A stretch of DNA of 64,000 nt from CAVSUZ01 sp963791885 (GTDB lineage: Bacteria > Pseudomonadota > Alphaproteobacteria > Acetobacterales > Acetobacteraceae). The position numbers and the translations under genes were made by a program. Below are positions 28,568 to 36,996 of the stretch, piece after piece; the first letter of the stretch is position 1; each line of letters begins with the position of its first letter. Location: positions 558,001 to 622,000 of the forward strand of contig CAWBUL010000006.1 in assembly GCA_963791885.1 (NCBI GenBank). Reading direction: 5' to 3'. The notes below the pieces were generated by a model that worked only from the letters and a program-made list of their open reading frames with translations, ran no database searches and was not told the origin of the DNA.

Positions 28568-30972
28568 TTCCAGTTGCGGATCTCGGGCAGATCTTCGCCA
28601 TGTTGGTCGATGTACAGCTTGTGCTGGACGAGCTTGTTCTGGACCATCTGCTTCAGGTAGGCCCCTCTGCTGCCGAGATGCGGCAGGCGGTCGACGACGT
28701 CCTGCACGAGATGAAAGCGGTCCAGGTCGTTCTGCACGCGCATATCGAAGGCCGTGGTGATCGTGCCCTCTTCCTTGTAGCCGCGCACATGGAGGTTCCG
28801 GTTGGTCCGGCGATACGTCAGCCTGTGCACCAGCGAGGAATAACCATGAAAGCCGAAGACGATATGCTTGTCTGTTGTGAAAAGCGCATCGTAATCGGTC
28901 TCACTCAGACCATGCGGATGCTCGCTCGCCGACTGTAGCTTCATCAGATCGACAACGTTGATCACCCGGATCTTCAGATCGGGCAGATGCTCCCGGAGGA
29001 TCGACACGGCCGCCAGCACCTCCAGCGTCGGCGTGTCGCCGCAACAGGCCATCACGACGTCCGGTTCGCTATCCTGATCGTTGCTGGCCCATTGCCAGAT
29101 GCCGAGGCCTTGGGTGCAATGCACCACAGCCTCGTCAATGGTCAGCCACTGCGGCAGGGCGTGTTTGCCGGCGACGACCACGTTTACATAGTGCCGGCTG
29201 CGCAGGCAGTGATCGAAGGTCGACAACAGGCAGTTGGCATCGGGTGGCAGATAGACGCGGACGACGTCCGCCTTTTTGTTGATCACGTGGTCGAGGAAGC
29301 CCGGGTCCTGATGCGTAAAGCCGTTGTGATCCTGCTGCCAGACATGGGACGCGAGCAAATAGTTCAGTGAAGCGATGTTCCGGCGCCAGGGAAGTTCGCG
29401 CGTCACTTTCAGCCATTTGGCATGCTGGCTGAACATGGAGTCGACGATGCGAATAAACGCCTCGTAACTGTTGAATAGGCCATGCCGCCCAGTCAGCAGA
29501 TAGCCTTCCAGCCACCCCTGGCACTGGTGCTCGCTGAGCATCGAGTTGAGAACGCGGCCGGCGGGTGCCAGGAACTCGTCGTTCTCAACCTTCTGCGCAT
29601 CCCATTGGCGGTTAGTGACCTGGAAGACAGCGCCCAGCAGATTCGACAGTGTCTCATCGGGACCAAAAATTCGGAAATTGCCCTCATTCAGCTCGACGAT
29701 GTCCTTAAAGAACTCGCCGAGCACAAGAGTATCTTGTCCCTCCACGGCTCCGGGCGACGGCACGTTAACCGCGTGAACGCGGAAATCAGGCATTCGCAAG
29801 TCGTGCAGCAGAACCCCGCCATTGGCGTGTGGGTTGGAGCCCATTCGCCGGTCACCCTTGGGCGCAAGCTCCGCCAATTCAGCTATCAGCCGCCCGGACG
29901 CGTCAAACAACTCCTCAGGCTTGTAGCTTTTCATCCAGCTTTCGAGCTGCGCGACATGCTCCGGATGAGCTTGATCGACAAGGAGCGGCACTTGGTGCGC
30001 CCGGAAGGTTCCCTCGACCTGCAGCCCGTCGACGATTTTAGGCCCGGTCCAGCCCTTGGGCGATCTCAGGACGATCATTGGCCAGCGCGGCCGGGAGGCA
30101 TCCTTGGTGGCCCGCGCAGTGGTCTGTAACTGCCGGATATCCTCGATGGCGCGCTCAAGGGTGGTAGCCATGAGTTCATGCATTGTTGTCGGATCGTCGC
30201 CCTCGACGAAGTAAGGCGTCCAACCGCACCCGCGGAAAAACTGCTCCAGCTCCTCATGCTCGACGCGGGACAGCACGGTCGGATTGCTGATCTTATAGCC
30301 GTTCAGATGCAGGATCGGCAGCACGGCGCCGTCGGTGATTGGATCGAGGAACTTATTAGACTGCCATGCTGTCGCCAGGGGGCCCGTCTCTGCCTCGCCA
30401 TCGCCGACGATGCACGCGACGATCAGCTCCGGGTTATCGAACGCCGCGCCGAAGGCATGGCTGAGCGAATAGCCGAGTTCGCCGCCTTCATGGATGGACC
30501 CGGGGGTCGTCGGCGCCACGTGACTCGAAATGCCGCCGGGAAACGAGAACTGCTTGAACAGCTTTTTCAGTCCGGCTTCATCCTGGGTGACGTTCGGATA
30601 AACCTCGCTCCACGTCCCTTCGAGATAGACATTGCCCACCAGGGCCGGGCCCCCATGACCAGGACCGGCGATGTAGATCATGTCCAGATCATGCTCCTTG
30701 ATCACCCGGTTGAGGTGGACATAGATGAAGTTCTGGCCTGGCGTCGTTCCCCAATGTCCTACGACCAGAGGTTTGACGTGAGCCGTTGTCAACGGCGTGC
30801 GCAGGAGCGGGTTGTCGTAGAGATAGATCTGCCCCACAGACAGGTAATTGGCCGCCCGCCAGTAGGCGTTCATCCGACGCAATTCGTCGACGCCCAGCGT
30901 CTGTTCTCCGCCGTGAGCCCGCGTGGCATCTCTCCGGTCCTGGCGCTCTCGCGTCAACGTTGGTGCGTCCAT
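28549..30972 (-). CDS. xfp: Phosphoketolase (xylulose 5-phosphate / fructose 6-phosphate)
   Basis: 807 residues, complete. Thiamine diphosphate motif GDGEAETG at 190-197, family signatures GHWGTTPGQNFIYVHLNRV, SSHVAPTTPGSIHEGGELGY, the C-terminal ELPWRRNIASLNYLLASHVW and QDHNGFTHQDPGFLDHV. The enzyme splits xylulose 5-phosphate or fructose 6-phosphate with phosphate into acetyl phosphate and a triose or tetrose phosphate. It is the only clearly intact enzyme of the cleavage branch here. Motif site 7a at 31095 lies 122 nt upstream. No acetate kinase gene is seen in the window. Confidence 0.95.
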   Translation of the reverse strand: MDAPTLTRERQDRRDATRAHGGEQTLGVDELRRMNAYWRAANYLSVGQIYLYDNPLLRTPLTTAHVKPLVVGHWGTTPGQNFIYVHLNRVIKEHDLDMIYIAGPGHGGPALVGNVYLEGTWSEVYPNVTQDEAGLKKLFKQFSFPGGISSHVAPTTPGSIHEGGELGYSLSHAFGAAFDNPELIVACIVGDGEAETGPLATAWQSNKFLDPITDGAVLPILHLNGYKISNPTVLSRVEHEELEQFFRGCGWTPYFVEGDDPTTMHELMATTLERAIEDIRQLQTTARATKDASRPRWPMIVLRSPKGWTGPKIVDGLQVEGTFRAHQVPLLVDQAHPEHVAQLESWMKSYKPEELFDASGRLIAELAELAPKGDRRMGSNPHANGGVLLHDLRMPDFRVHAVNVPSPGAVEGQDTLVLGEFFKDIVELNEGNFRIFGPDETLSNLLGAVFQVTNRQWDAQKVENDEFLAPAGRVLNSMLSEHQCQGWLEGYLLTGRHGLFNSYEAFIRIVDSMFSQHAKWLKVTRELPWRRNIASLNYLLASHVWQQDHNGFTHQDPGFLDHVINKKADVVRVYLPPDANCLLSTFDHCLRSRHYVNVVVAGKHALPQWLTIDEAVVHCTQGLGIWQWASNDQDSEPDVVMACCGDTPTLEVLAAVSILREHLPDLKIRVINVVDLMKLQSASEHPHGLSETDYDALFTTDKHIVFGFHGYSSLVHRLTYRRTNRNLHVRGYKEEGTITTAFDMRVQNDLDRFHLVQDVVDRLPHLGSRGAYLKQMVQNKLVQHKLYIDQHGEDLPEIRNWKWDAAT

Positions 30973-31094
30973 TTCTTCAGCCCCTTTTTGTATCCCGGGT
31001 CCGCGCTGGGCTACGCGATCACTGCACGATGCGATCGTAGAGCGTTGCCAGAGCCTTGCCGCTCCAGACCATAGCCGCGGGAAGGCAGCGAGGA

Positions 31095-31114
31095 GCAGCC
31101 TCGGAAACTACTCA
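31095..31114 (-). promoter_or_regulatory. Shared island motif, site 7a (faces phosphoketolase)
   Basis: On the minus strand it reads TGAGTAGTTTCCGAGGCTGC, 122 nt before the phosphoketolase ATG. It is paired with the oppositely oriented site at 31199. Confidence 0.6.
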
Positions 31115-31198
31115 TGCCGCGACCGTCCAAGGCGCCGGAAAGCCTCAGCCGATTGGCAACGGAAGGCAGATCGAACAGCCGTGCCTTGCGCTAAAATA

Positions 31199-31218
31199 TG
31201 AGTAGTTTCCGAGCCTCC
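31199..31218 (+). promoter_or_regulatory. Shared island motif, site 7b (faces the PRC-barrel - zwf run)
   Basis: On the plus strand it reads TGAGTAGTTTCCGAGCCTCC, with a core identical to site 2. The next clear plus-strand gene starts at 31677, 458 nt away, so the transcript would have a long leader or an unrecognised small gene. Confidence 0.55.
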
Positions 31219-31676
31219 CGCCGTCCCGGATCAACTGCTACGACAAGCATCGATGGAGCCTATCAGATCGAGCAGCCTGATGCCTCGAGAATTCCTGTGA
31301 AACCATCCTTGATGACCGTCGGCGCGTGACTGTGATCAGTGGCTGGTAATGGTACTCGCGGAGCCGGCGACGCAGAACAGCCACGCAGAACAGCGGCAAT
31401 TCGGACTGGAGAATTTGGAGTGTCGTATGTCTATGATCGTATCGATCCTGCTGTGACGTTCTTGCGCCAGATCAACGCGCAGCCCAGCGTCCCCATTGTT
31501 AATGACACCATTATCACACCGAATTGGGGACCGGTCCCATCTAGCCGCGCTCGGAGGCCGGCTGTGAACAAGGACCATATCGTCCTTACCGCAAAGACTG
31601 TGGCCGGCAACCTGCTGCTAGGGCAAGTGCCGATAAAGCTTCTCAGCAAGGTCAGCTTAACGCCCGGAGAATTCAC
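31219..31676. other. Region without a recognised gene between motif 7b and the PRC-barrel gene
   Basis: A 117-codon plus-strand frame (31339-31692) crosses it, but its sequence is low in family character and it overlaps the next gene. It may be an untranslated leader or degraded coding DNA. Confidence 0.3.
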
Positions 31677-32410
31677 GTGCATTCATCCTTGACGACCCCC
31701 GCCAGGGTTGGAGCGCGATCCATGCCCGTGCTCAAGACTCCAATCAGACCGGTGGCAGAGCCGCCATCAACCGGTCAGAGCATGACGCCATGGCTCGCGG
31801 TCGTTGCGACCGAGACCGGCTACCGCGACGCACGGCCGGGGTACGATGTCCGAACCCTCATCGCCGCCGCCAACATTCTCGCTCGAAGCGGCCAGCAACA
31901 GGCGTGCGAGGACGTGCTTGCGACGACCCGGAACACCTACAAACTTTACGTTGCCGATCTGAAAAGCGGGAAAACGTCAATAGCCAACGAGCCGGACTGG
32001 CAGCAGCGCGAAGTTGCGGCCGCAACACCGGTCACCGCTAGGGATACCTCGTTCCGGTCCGACCAATTGATCGGCACCGAGGTACGCAATCCCCAAAACG
32101 AGGCTCTCGGCAGCGTCGACGACCTCGTGATGAGCCCGCAGACCGGGAAGATCGCCTATCTGATCATCGCCCGCGGTGGGTTTTTGGGGATGGATAAAAA
32201 TTACGTGCCGGTTCCCTGGGAGGATTTCAAGGCAACCCCGAACGCAAGCCTCTTGGTGCTCGACTCCACCAAAAGCGCCATGGAGGCCAGCCCGCAGGTG
32301 AGCCATAACCAATTCGCCACTCCGGGCCAGTTCGATCAGCAGAGCCAGAAGGTGGACGCGTACTGGAAACGCATCTGTCGAGCAATAGCACCAGCAAAAC
32401 CAACGGTTGA
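31677..32410 (+). CDS. PRC-barrel protein of the larger stress-island type (apparent frameshift)
   Basis: The frame opens at GTG 31677 or ATG 31722. A helical N-terminal domain (IAAANILARSGQQQACEDVL, ATTRNTYKLYVADLKSG) precedes a PRC-barrel (LIGTEVRNPQNEALGSVDDL, VMSPQTGKIAYLIIARGGFL, NYVPVPWEDFKATPN). The end VSHNQFATPGQFDQQSQKVD then AYWK should continue THLSSNSTSKTNG and stop at 32408-32410. One A is missing from the run at 32367-32369, which sends the frame on to 32594. No clear signal peptide is seen, so the true start may lie elsewhere. The role is unknown, perhaps membrane-associated scaffolding. Confidence 0.75.
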
Positions 32411-32414
32411 TCGC

Positions 32415-32650
32415 GATCCCGTTCTGCATCCGCTACCTTGTCGTCGACACAAAGAATTGGTGGCCCGGGAAAAGGATCTTGATCTCGTCACGGTCGGCAG
32501 GAGAGATCGATTGGACGGATCGGCTGGTGAACCTCGATGTCGACCGTCAGCGGATCAAGGACAGCCCGGCATACGATCCCTCGGTCACGATTGATCGGGC
32601 CTATGAGGAAAAATTCCTGACATTATTATGGCATCAAGTTTGCCGCCGCC
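32415..32650 (+). pseudogene. Second PRC-barrel protein, C-terminal remnant
   Basis: The frame reads IRYLVVDTKNWWPGKRILIS..SAGEIDWTDRLVNLDVDRQR..DPSVTIDRAYEEKF, the second half of a PRC-barrel protein of the WW-PGK type, then HYYGIKFAAA in another frame up to a stop. No N-terminal half or start exists. It was joined to the end of the preceding PRC gene by deletion. Confidence 0.7.
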
Positions 32651-32672
32651 TGATCCGCCCGGGCGCCCGGTT

Positions 32673-32865
32673 ATGCGGCCTTTGATCGCCGGAAACTGGA
32701 AGATGCACGGGATGGCGCCCCAGCTTGCCGAAATCGAGGCGATCGCAGCCTCGGTGAAGGCTGCGCCGCCATTCGCCGACGTTCTGATCTGCCTGCCCGC
32801 GACGCTGATCGCGCGGGCAGCGCAGACCGCCGCGGGCCGGATTGCCATCGGTGGGGAGGATTGCA
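32673..32865 (+). pseudogene. tpiA: Triosephosphate isomerase N-terminal remnant
   Basis: From ATG 32673, about 64 residues match the start of TpiA: MRPLIAGNWKMHG (with the substrate-binding Asn and Lys), then LICLPATLIARAAQTAAGR and IGGEDCS. The catalytic His and Glu regions are absent. The frame passes directly into 6-phosphogluconate dehydrogenase sequence, so a deletion fused tpiA to gnd. Confidence 0.85.
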
Positions 32866-33602
32866 GCGCGGAAGACTTTGCCGAGAAGCTGAAAAACCGC
32901 GCGCCGTCTGGATAATGGTACCGGCGGCAGTAGTCGATTCGACGCTGAAAACCCTTATCCCCCTTCTTGACCGTGACGACGTGATCGTGGACGGCGGCAA
33001 CTCCTACTATCACGATGACCTCCGTCGCGCCGAGCTGAAGCCGAGCGGCATCCACTATGTAGACGTCCGGACCAGCGGCGGAGTCTGGGGACGGAGCGCG
33101 GCTACTGCCTGATGATTGGTGGTGAGGACGCCATCGTTCGTAGGCTCGACCCTGCGTTTGTCGCCTTGGCTCCCAGTACCGAGGAGGCGCCGCGCACACC
33201 CGGTCGTAAGGACGTAGGCGGCAGCACCGCCGACGCCGAAACCGCTCCGCTGCGCCGCACCGAGAATTGCCCATGCGACCTGAACCTGGCCGATATCGCC
33301 GAGGTGTGGCGTCGCGGCAGCGTCATCGCGTCGTGGCTGCTGGACTTGGCTGCCGCCGCCCTCCTCAAAAGTCCCGAGCTGGAGAATTTTGCGACTGTGT
33401 CTCGGATTCGCGCGAGGAACGCTGGACGATCACTGCGGCGATCGACGAGTTGATTCCTGCTCCCGTTCTCAGTGCCGCGCTGTACCAACGCTTCAGTCGC
33501 CGCGGCGACTACGACTTCGCCGACAAGGTGCTGTCCACACTTCGTTTTGAGTTTGGCGGCCATGAGGAAAAAGGCGACGCCAAGAACGGAGATGCCGCAT
33601 GA
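32866..33602 (+). pseudogene. gnd: 6-phosphogluconate dehydrogenase remnant
   Basis: The sequence begins inside the NADP domain (AEDFAEKLKKPRAVWIMVPA after adding one A near 32900; then LLDRDDVIVDGGNSYYHDD, GIHYVDVRTSGGVWG). It continues with LMIGGEDAIVRRLDPAFVAL, jumps from VGGST to DAETAPLRR..NLADIAEVWRRGSVIASW, and ends DFADKVLSTLRFEFGGHEEK. The N-terminal GxGxxG fold is missing and so is the central GHFVKMVHNG-type active-site segment (about 55 residues). Several one-base slips lie in G or A runs. It is a dead gene whose end overlaps the zwf start. Confidence 0.85.
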
Positions 33603-35002
33603 CCGCAGCCCAGTCGGACGCGCTAGTGCTCTTCGGGGTGACTGGCGATCTTGCTCACAAGATGACCTTCCCGGCACTCTACGCGATGGCGAAGCGAGGT
33701 GCCCTGACCGTTCCGATCATCGGCGTTGCCCTCCCCAAATGGAGTGTGGAGCGCCTGCATGAGCGGGTGCGAGACAGCATTAAGCAGTCGGGCGGGATCG
33801 ATAACCGGCGTGCCTTCGACCATCTTCTGTCCCGGCTCAGTTACGTAAGCGGCAACTACAACGACGAGGCGACATTCGCGACAATAAAGAAGGCACTGGG
33901 CGAGGCCAAACGTCCGGCGCATTACCTCGCCATCTCGCCCTCGCTCTTCGAGACGGTGATCAAGGGGCTCGGGGCCTGCAGGCTAGCCGAGCAGGCGCGC
34001 GTCATTGTCGAAAAGCCGTTCGGTCGCGACCTGGCTTCCGCCCGCAACCGCAATCGCGCGGCGCGGGCGGTATTCCCGGAGGATGCCATCTTCCGGATCG
34101 ATCACTTCCTCGGGAAGGAGGCGATCATGAATATCCGCTATTTCCGTTTCGCCAATGCGTTCCTGGAGCCGATCTGGAACCGTAACTACGTGGCCAGCAT
34201 CCAGATAACCCTGTCCGAAGACTTCGGCGTCGAAGACCGCGGCGCGTTTTACGAAACCGCCGGCTGTCTTCGCGATGTGGTGCAGAACCACCTTTTCCAG
34301 ATTGTCGCGCTGCTTGCCATGGAGGCGCCTGCCGACAGGGACTTTGGCGCCGTTCACAACGAAAAGGCCAAAGTGTTCCGAGCCATGCGCCAGTTGACGG
34401 CCGACGACCTGGTCCGCGGCCAGTATGCTGGCTACCGGAAGGAGCCGGATGTAGCGGAGAACTCGGACGTCGAGACCTTTAGTGCCCTGCGGCTTTCCAT
34501 CAATTCGTGGCGTTGGGAGGGAGTGCCGTGGTACCTGCGCTCCGGCAAATACCTGGCCGAAACGGCGACCGAGATCTTGGTGCAATTGAAGCCGCCGCCG
34601 CAGAGGCTCTTTGCCGAACTCGGCGGCGACGACGGGTCGGGCCAATTATCGCGCTTCCGGATATCGCCCGAGTCCGCCATCGCCCTCGCCGCTCGCGTCA
34701 AGCGCGGTGGCAAGGAGTTCGTCGGCGACCAGCGGGAACTGTACCTGGTCGAGGAACAGCCGGGCGAGGAGACGCCCTACGAGCTGCTCTTGGGCGATGC
34801 CATGGCCGGCGACGGAGCGCTCTTCACCCGCGAGGATGCAGTGGAGGCCGCCTGGGTAGCGGTCGATCCCGTCCTTGAGACCCACCACAAGGTTCGCCCT
34901 TACCGGCGTGGCAGTTGGGGTCCGAAAGAGGCTGCCGCTATCATCGCCGCAGGCGGCGGTTGGCATAATCCCGGACGACCCAAAGTGGCATCGGGAGCGT
35001 GA
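33599..35002 (+). CDS. zwf: Glucose-6-phosphate 1-dehydrogenase
   Basis: 467 residues, ATG 33599 overlapping the gnd stop (ATGA). NADP motif GVTGDLA at 13-19, VIVEKPFGRDL, the active-site RIDHFLGKE at 166-174, and the C-terminal GDAMAGDGALFTREDAVEAA then WVAVDPVLE. All signature regions are present and the length is close to the family norm. It oxidises glucose 6-phosphate to 6-phosphogluconolactone with NADP+. No pgl gene is seen here and gnd is broken, so its product must be used elsewhere. Confidence 0.93.
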   Translation: MTAAQSDALVLFGVTGDLAHKMTFPALYAMAKRGALTVPIIGVALPKWSVERLHERVRDSIKQSGGIDNRRAFDHLLSRLSYVSGNYNDEATFATIKKALGEAKRPAHYLAISPSLFETVIKGLGACRLAEQARVIVEKPFGRDLASARNRNRAARAVFPEDAIFRIDHFLGKEAIMNIRYFRFANAFLEPIWNRNYVASIQITLSEDFGVEDRGAFYETAGCLRDVVQNHLFQIVALLAMEAPADRDFGAVHNEKAKVFRAMRQLTADDLVRGQYAGYRKEPDVAENSDVETFSALRLSINSWRWEGVPWYLRSGKYLAETATEILVQLKPPPQRLFAELGGDDGSGQLSRFRISPESAIALAARVKRGGKEFVGDQRELYLVEEQPGEETPYELLLGDAMAGDGALFTREDAVEAAWVAVDPVLETHHKVRPYRRGSWGPKEAAAIIAAGGGWHNPGRPKVASGA

Positions 35003-35019
35003 CGCTCGTTGAGCCCGCG

Positions 35020-35150
35020 ATGCCCGGCTCGAAACGCGGCATCGGCTAAAGATCGCCGTGGTCAGCAACGAAGAGCGCGAATTGAATGCGCATCGGATTC
35101 AAAAATTCAAGCTTGGTGCGTTTGTGAATTTTCCATTTCCTCCTGGTTGG
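35020..35150 (+). pseudogene. HAD-hydrolase remnant
   Basis: The in-frame stretch ARLETRHRLKIAVVSNEERE then LNAHRIQKFKLGAFVNF matches the second-motif region of HAD hydrolases (KIAVVSNEARELNxxRI type). Neither the nucleophile region nor the C-terminal acidic motif is present. Confidence 0.55.
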
Positions 35151-35172
35151 TCCACATCCACAAGCCCGACTC

Positions 35173-35192
35173 TGGGTAAATTCCGATCCTAT
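35173..35192 (+). promoter_or_regulatory. Shared island motif, site 8
   Basis: On the plus strand it reads TGGGTAAATTCCGATCCTAT, 124 nt before the desaturase start. It is the right-most copy in the window. Confidence 0.55.
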
Positions 35193-35316
35193 CGGCGGAT
35201 GCTGCGCACCTCTATCGTTGGCGGCCTCGCGATTCGGCTACCGCCGAAGTGCCTGCTCGGCGACTATCTTTTCCAGGTGGTATCAAAGTTTGCGCAAGGG
35301 CCCAGCACACCGACCG

Positions 35317-36393
35317 GTGGAACACACGGAAGACACGGCCTTCCCTGTCAGAGACGCCAAGGCCTGGATGCAGGCTCTCGGCCGGTATCGGGCGACGAGC
35401 GCCATGCGCAGCATCTTCGAACTGCTCGTTACGGTAGTGCCATTCCTGGTGCTTTGGGTACTGGTGTGGGCGGCTCTCGGCGTCGGCTATTGGCTGTGTC
35501 TGCTGCTGGCGGTGCCGGCCGCTGGCTTCCTGGTGCGCCTTTTCATCATTCAACACGATTGCGGGCACGGCGCCTTTTTTCGACGACGCTCTGCCAACGA
35601 CTGGGTAGGCAGGATCATCGGCACGGTTACGCTGACACCCTACGACTTTTGGCGCTGCAGGCATGCGGCACATCACGCCGCCGTGGGCAACCTAGATCAT
35701 CGTGGCGCAGGAGGCATCAACACTCGGACCGTGAACGAATATCTCGCCACAAGCGCCATCGGCCGGCTGGCGTATCGCCTCTTTCGCCATCCGGTCGTCA
35801 TGTTCGGCCTGGTTCCGGCATATCTGTTCCTGCTGCACAACCGCCTCCCGATCGGTCTCATGCGCGGGGGTAGGAAACCCTGGTGCAGCACAATGGGAAC
35901 GAACGCCGCGATTTCGGTTATCGTCGCGTTGATGGGATGGCTTGTCGGGATCGGGCCGTTTCTGCTGGTGGAGGGCCCGGTGGTACTGATGGCCGCCTCG
36001 TTCGGCATGTGGCTCTTTTACGTGCAGCATCAGTTCGAGCACACACGATGGGCACACGACGGCGATTGGGATTTCCATGAAGTCGCGCTTCACGGGAGCT
36101 CGAACTACGAGCTACCGCTGGTCTTGTCCTGGTTCACAGGAAGCATCGGGGTGCATCACGTTCATCATCTGTGCAGCCGCATCCCGTTCTACCGTCTGGC
36201 GCAGGTGATGGACGACCACCCGCAACTGGCAAGCATAAGCCGGCTGAACTTCGCACAAAGCATTCGCTGTTCGACCCTCGCCCTGTGGGACGAACGGCAT
36301 CAGCGGCTCATATCGTTTCACGAGCTGCGCCGGCGCCGCGCGATACGGAACGCCGGGGTGGCGGCCGATGATGCGGAATGGGGACGATCCTGA
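35317..36393 (+). CDS. Membrane fatty acid desaturase
   Basis: 358 residues from GTG 35317; an in-frame ATG farther upstream (35218) would cover non-homologous sequence. The three histidine boxes of acyl-lipid desaturases are present: HDCGH at 80-84, HAAHH at 116-120 and HHVHH at 280-284. Four or so membrane segments lie between them. The enzyme adds a double bond to membrane acyl chains using a di-iron centre and would alter membrane fluidity. Similarity is to the omega-6/delta-12-like bacterial group; regiospecificity is not predictable. It is under motif site 8. Confidence 0.88.
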   Translation: MEHTEDTAFPVRDAKAWMQALGRYRATSAMRSIFELLVTVVPFLVLWVLVWAALGVGYWLCLLLAVPAAGFLVRLFIIQHDCGHGAFFRRRSANDWVGRIIGTVTLTPYDFWRCRHAAHHAAVGNLDHRGAGGINTRTVNEYLATSAIGRLAYRLFRHPVVMFGLVPAYLFLLHNRLPIGLMRGGRKPWCSTMGTNAAISVIVALMGWLVGIGPFLLVEGPVVLMAASFGMWLFYVQHQFEHTRWAHDGDWDFHEVALHGSSNYELPLVLSWFTGSIGVHHVHHLCSRIPFYRLAQVMDDHPQLASISRLNFAQSIRCSTLALWDERHQRLISFHELRRRRAIRNAGVAADDAEWGRS

Positions 36394-36760
36394 TCGCCGA
36401 TCGGGGCCGCGAAGCGAGGCGCCGTGGCGGATACCGGCGCGCCGGTGGGCGGAAATCCTCCACCGGGCGTGGCAGGATACCGGCCGCGGGGATCTGTCGC
36501 TGCTCGCGGGCGGGGTGTCCTTTTGCCTGCTGCTGGCGCTGTTCCCCGCCGTGGGCGCACTGGTTTCGGTCTACGGTCTGGTCGCAAGCCCCGCGGATAT
36601 GCCGACAAACGTCCACCGCTGGCAGGCATGCGTCCGGTATCGACCGTTGCGCCGATCAGCGACCGCAGGCGGCTGCGACGGCGGCGGCATCCCGGCGTTT
36701 GTTTCGCGACACCTCGGTTGCCTCGACCTGCGCCGCACGCCCTTGATGATCCGCGAGCCA
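36368..36760 (+). pseudogene. YihY/virulence factor BrkB family protein, N-terminal remnant
   Basis: The start overlaps the desaturase end. PWRIPARRWAEILHRAWQDT, then GRGDLSLLAGGVSFCLLLAL, and FPAVGALVSVYGLVASPADM match the first membrane segment of YihY proteins (formerly called RNase BN). After that the frame slips (SGID..QAAATAAAS in another frame) and the remaining five or so membrane helices are absent. 36760-36996 shows no gene. Confidence 0.7.
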
Positions 36761-36996
36761 GCCGGCATCGCCCTGTTCGGCGTCGAGCCTGCAATCGCGT
36801 CGCTTGGGGATGCTCCGCCCGCGGACAAGATATTATCGGTGTTAGTGGCTGGGAGGTTGTCTCTTGACGGCCATGAACCCGGGGGTTGAGGCGGACTTTC
36901 CGAAGTTCGCGGCCGGATCGGGGAGCGGTTGTCGGAGAGTCTCGGACACAGCGCGGACACAGCGGTGATTGCTAGACCACGCGCTTCATAAATCAA

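Noticed and set aside
8915..35192. Assigning the shared motif to the general stress sigma factor EcfG or to FixK/FNR
   Set aside because: The EcfG promoter is GGAAC-N16/17-CGTT and FNR-type sites are TTGAT-N4-ATCAA. In gene orientation the motif has neither half, and the reverse orientation lacks the second box.
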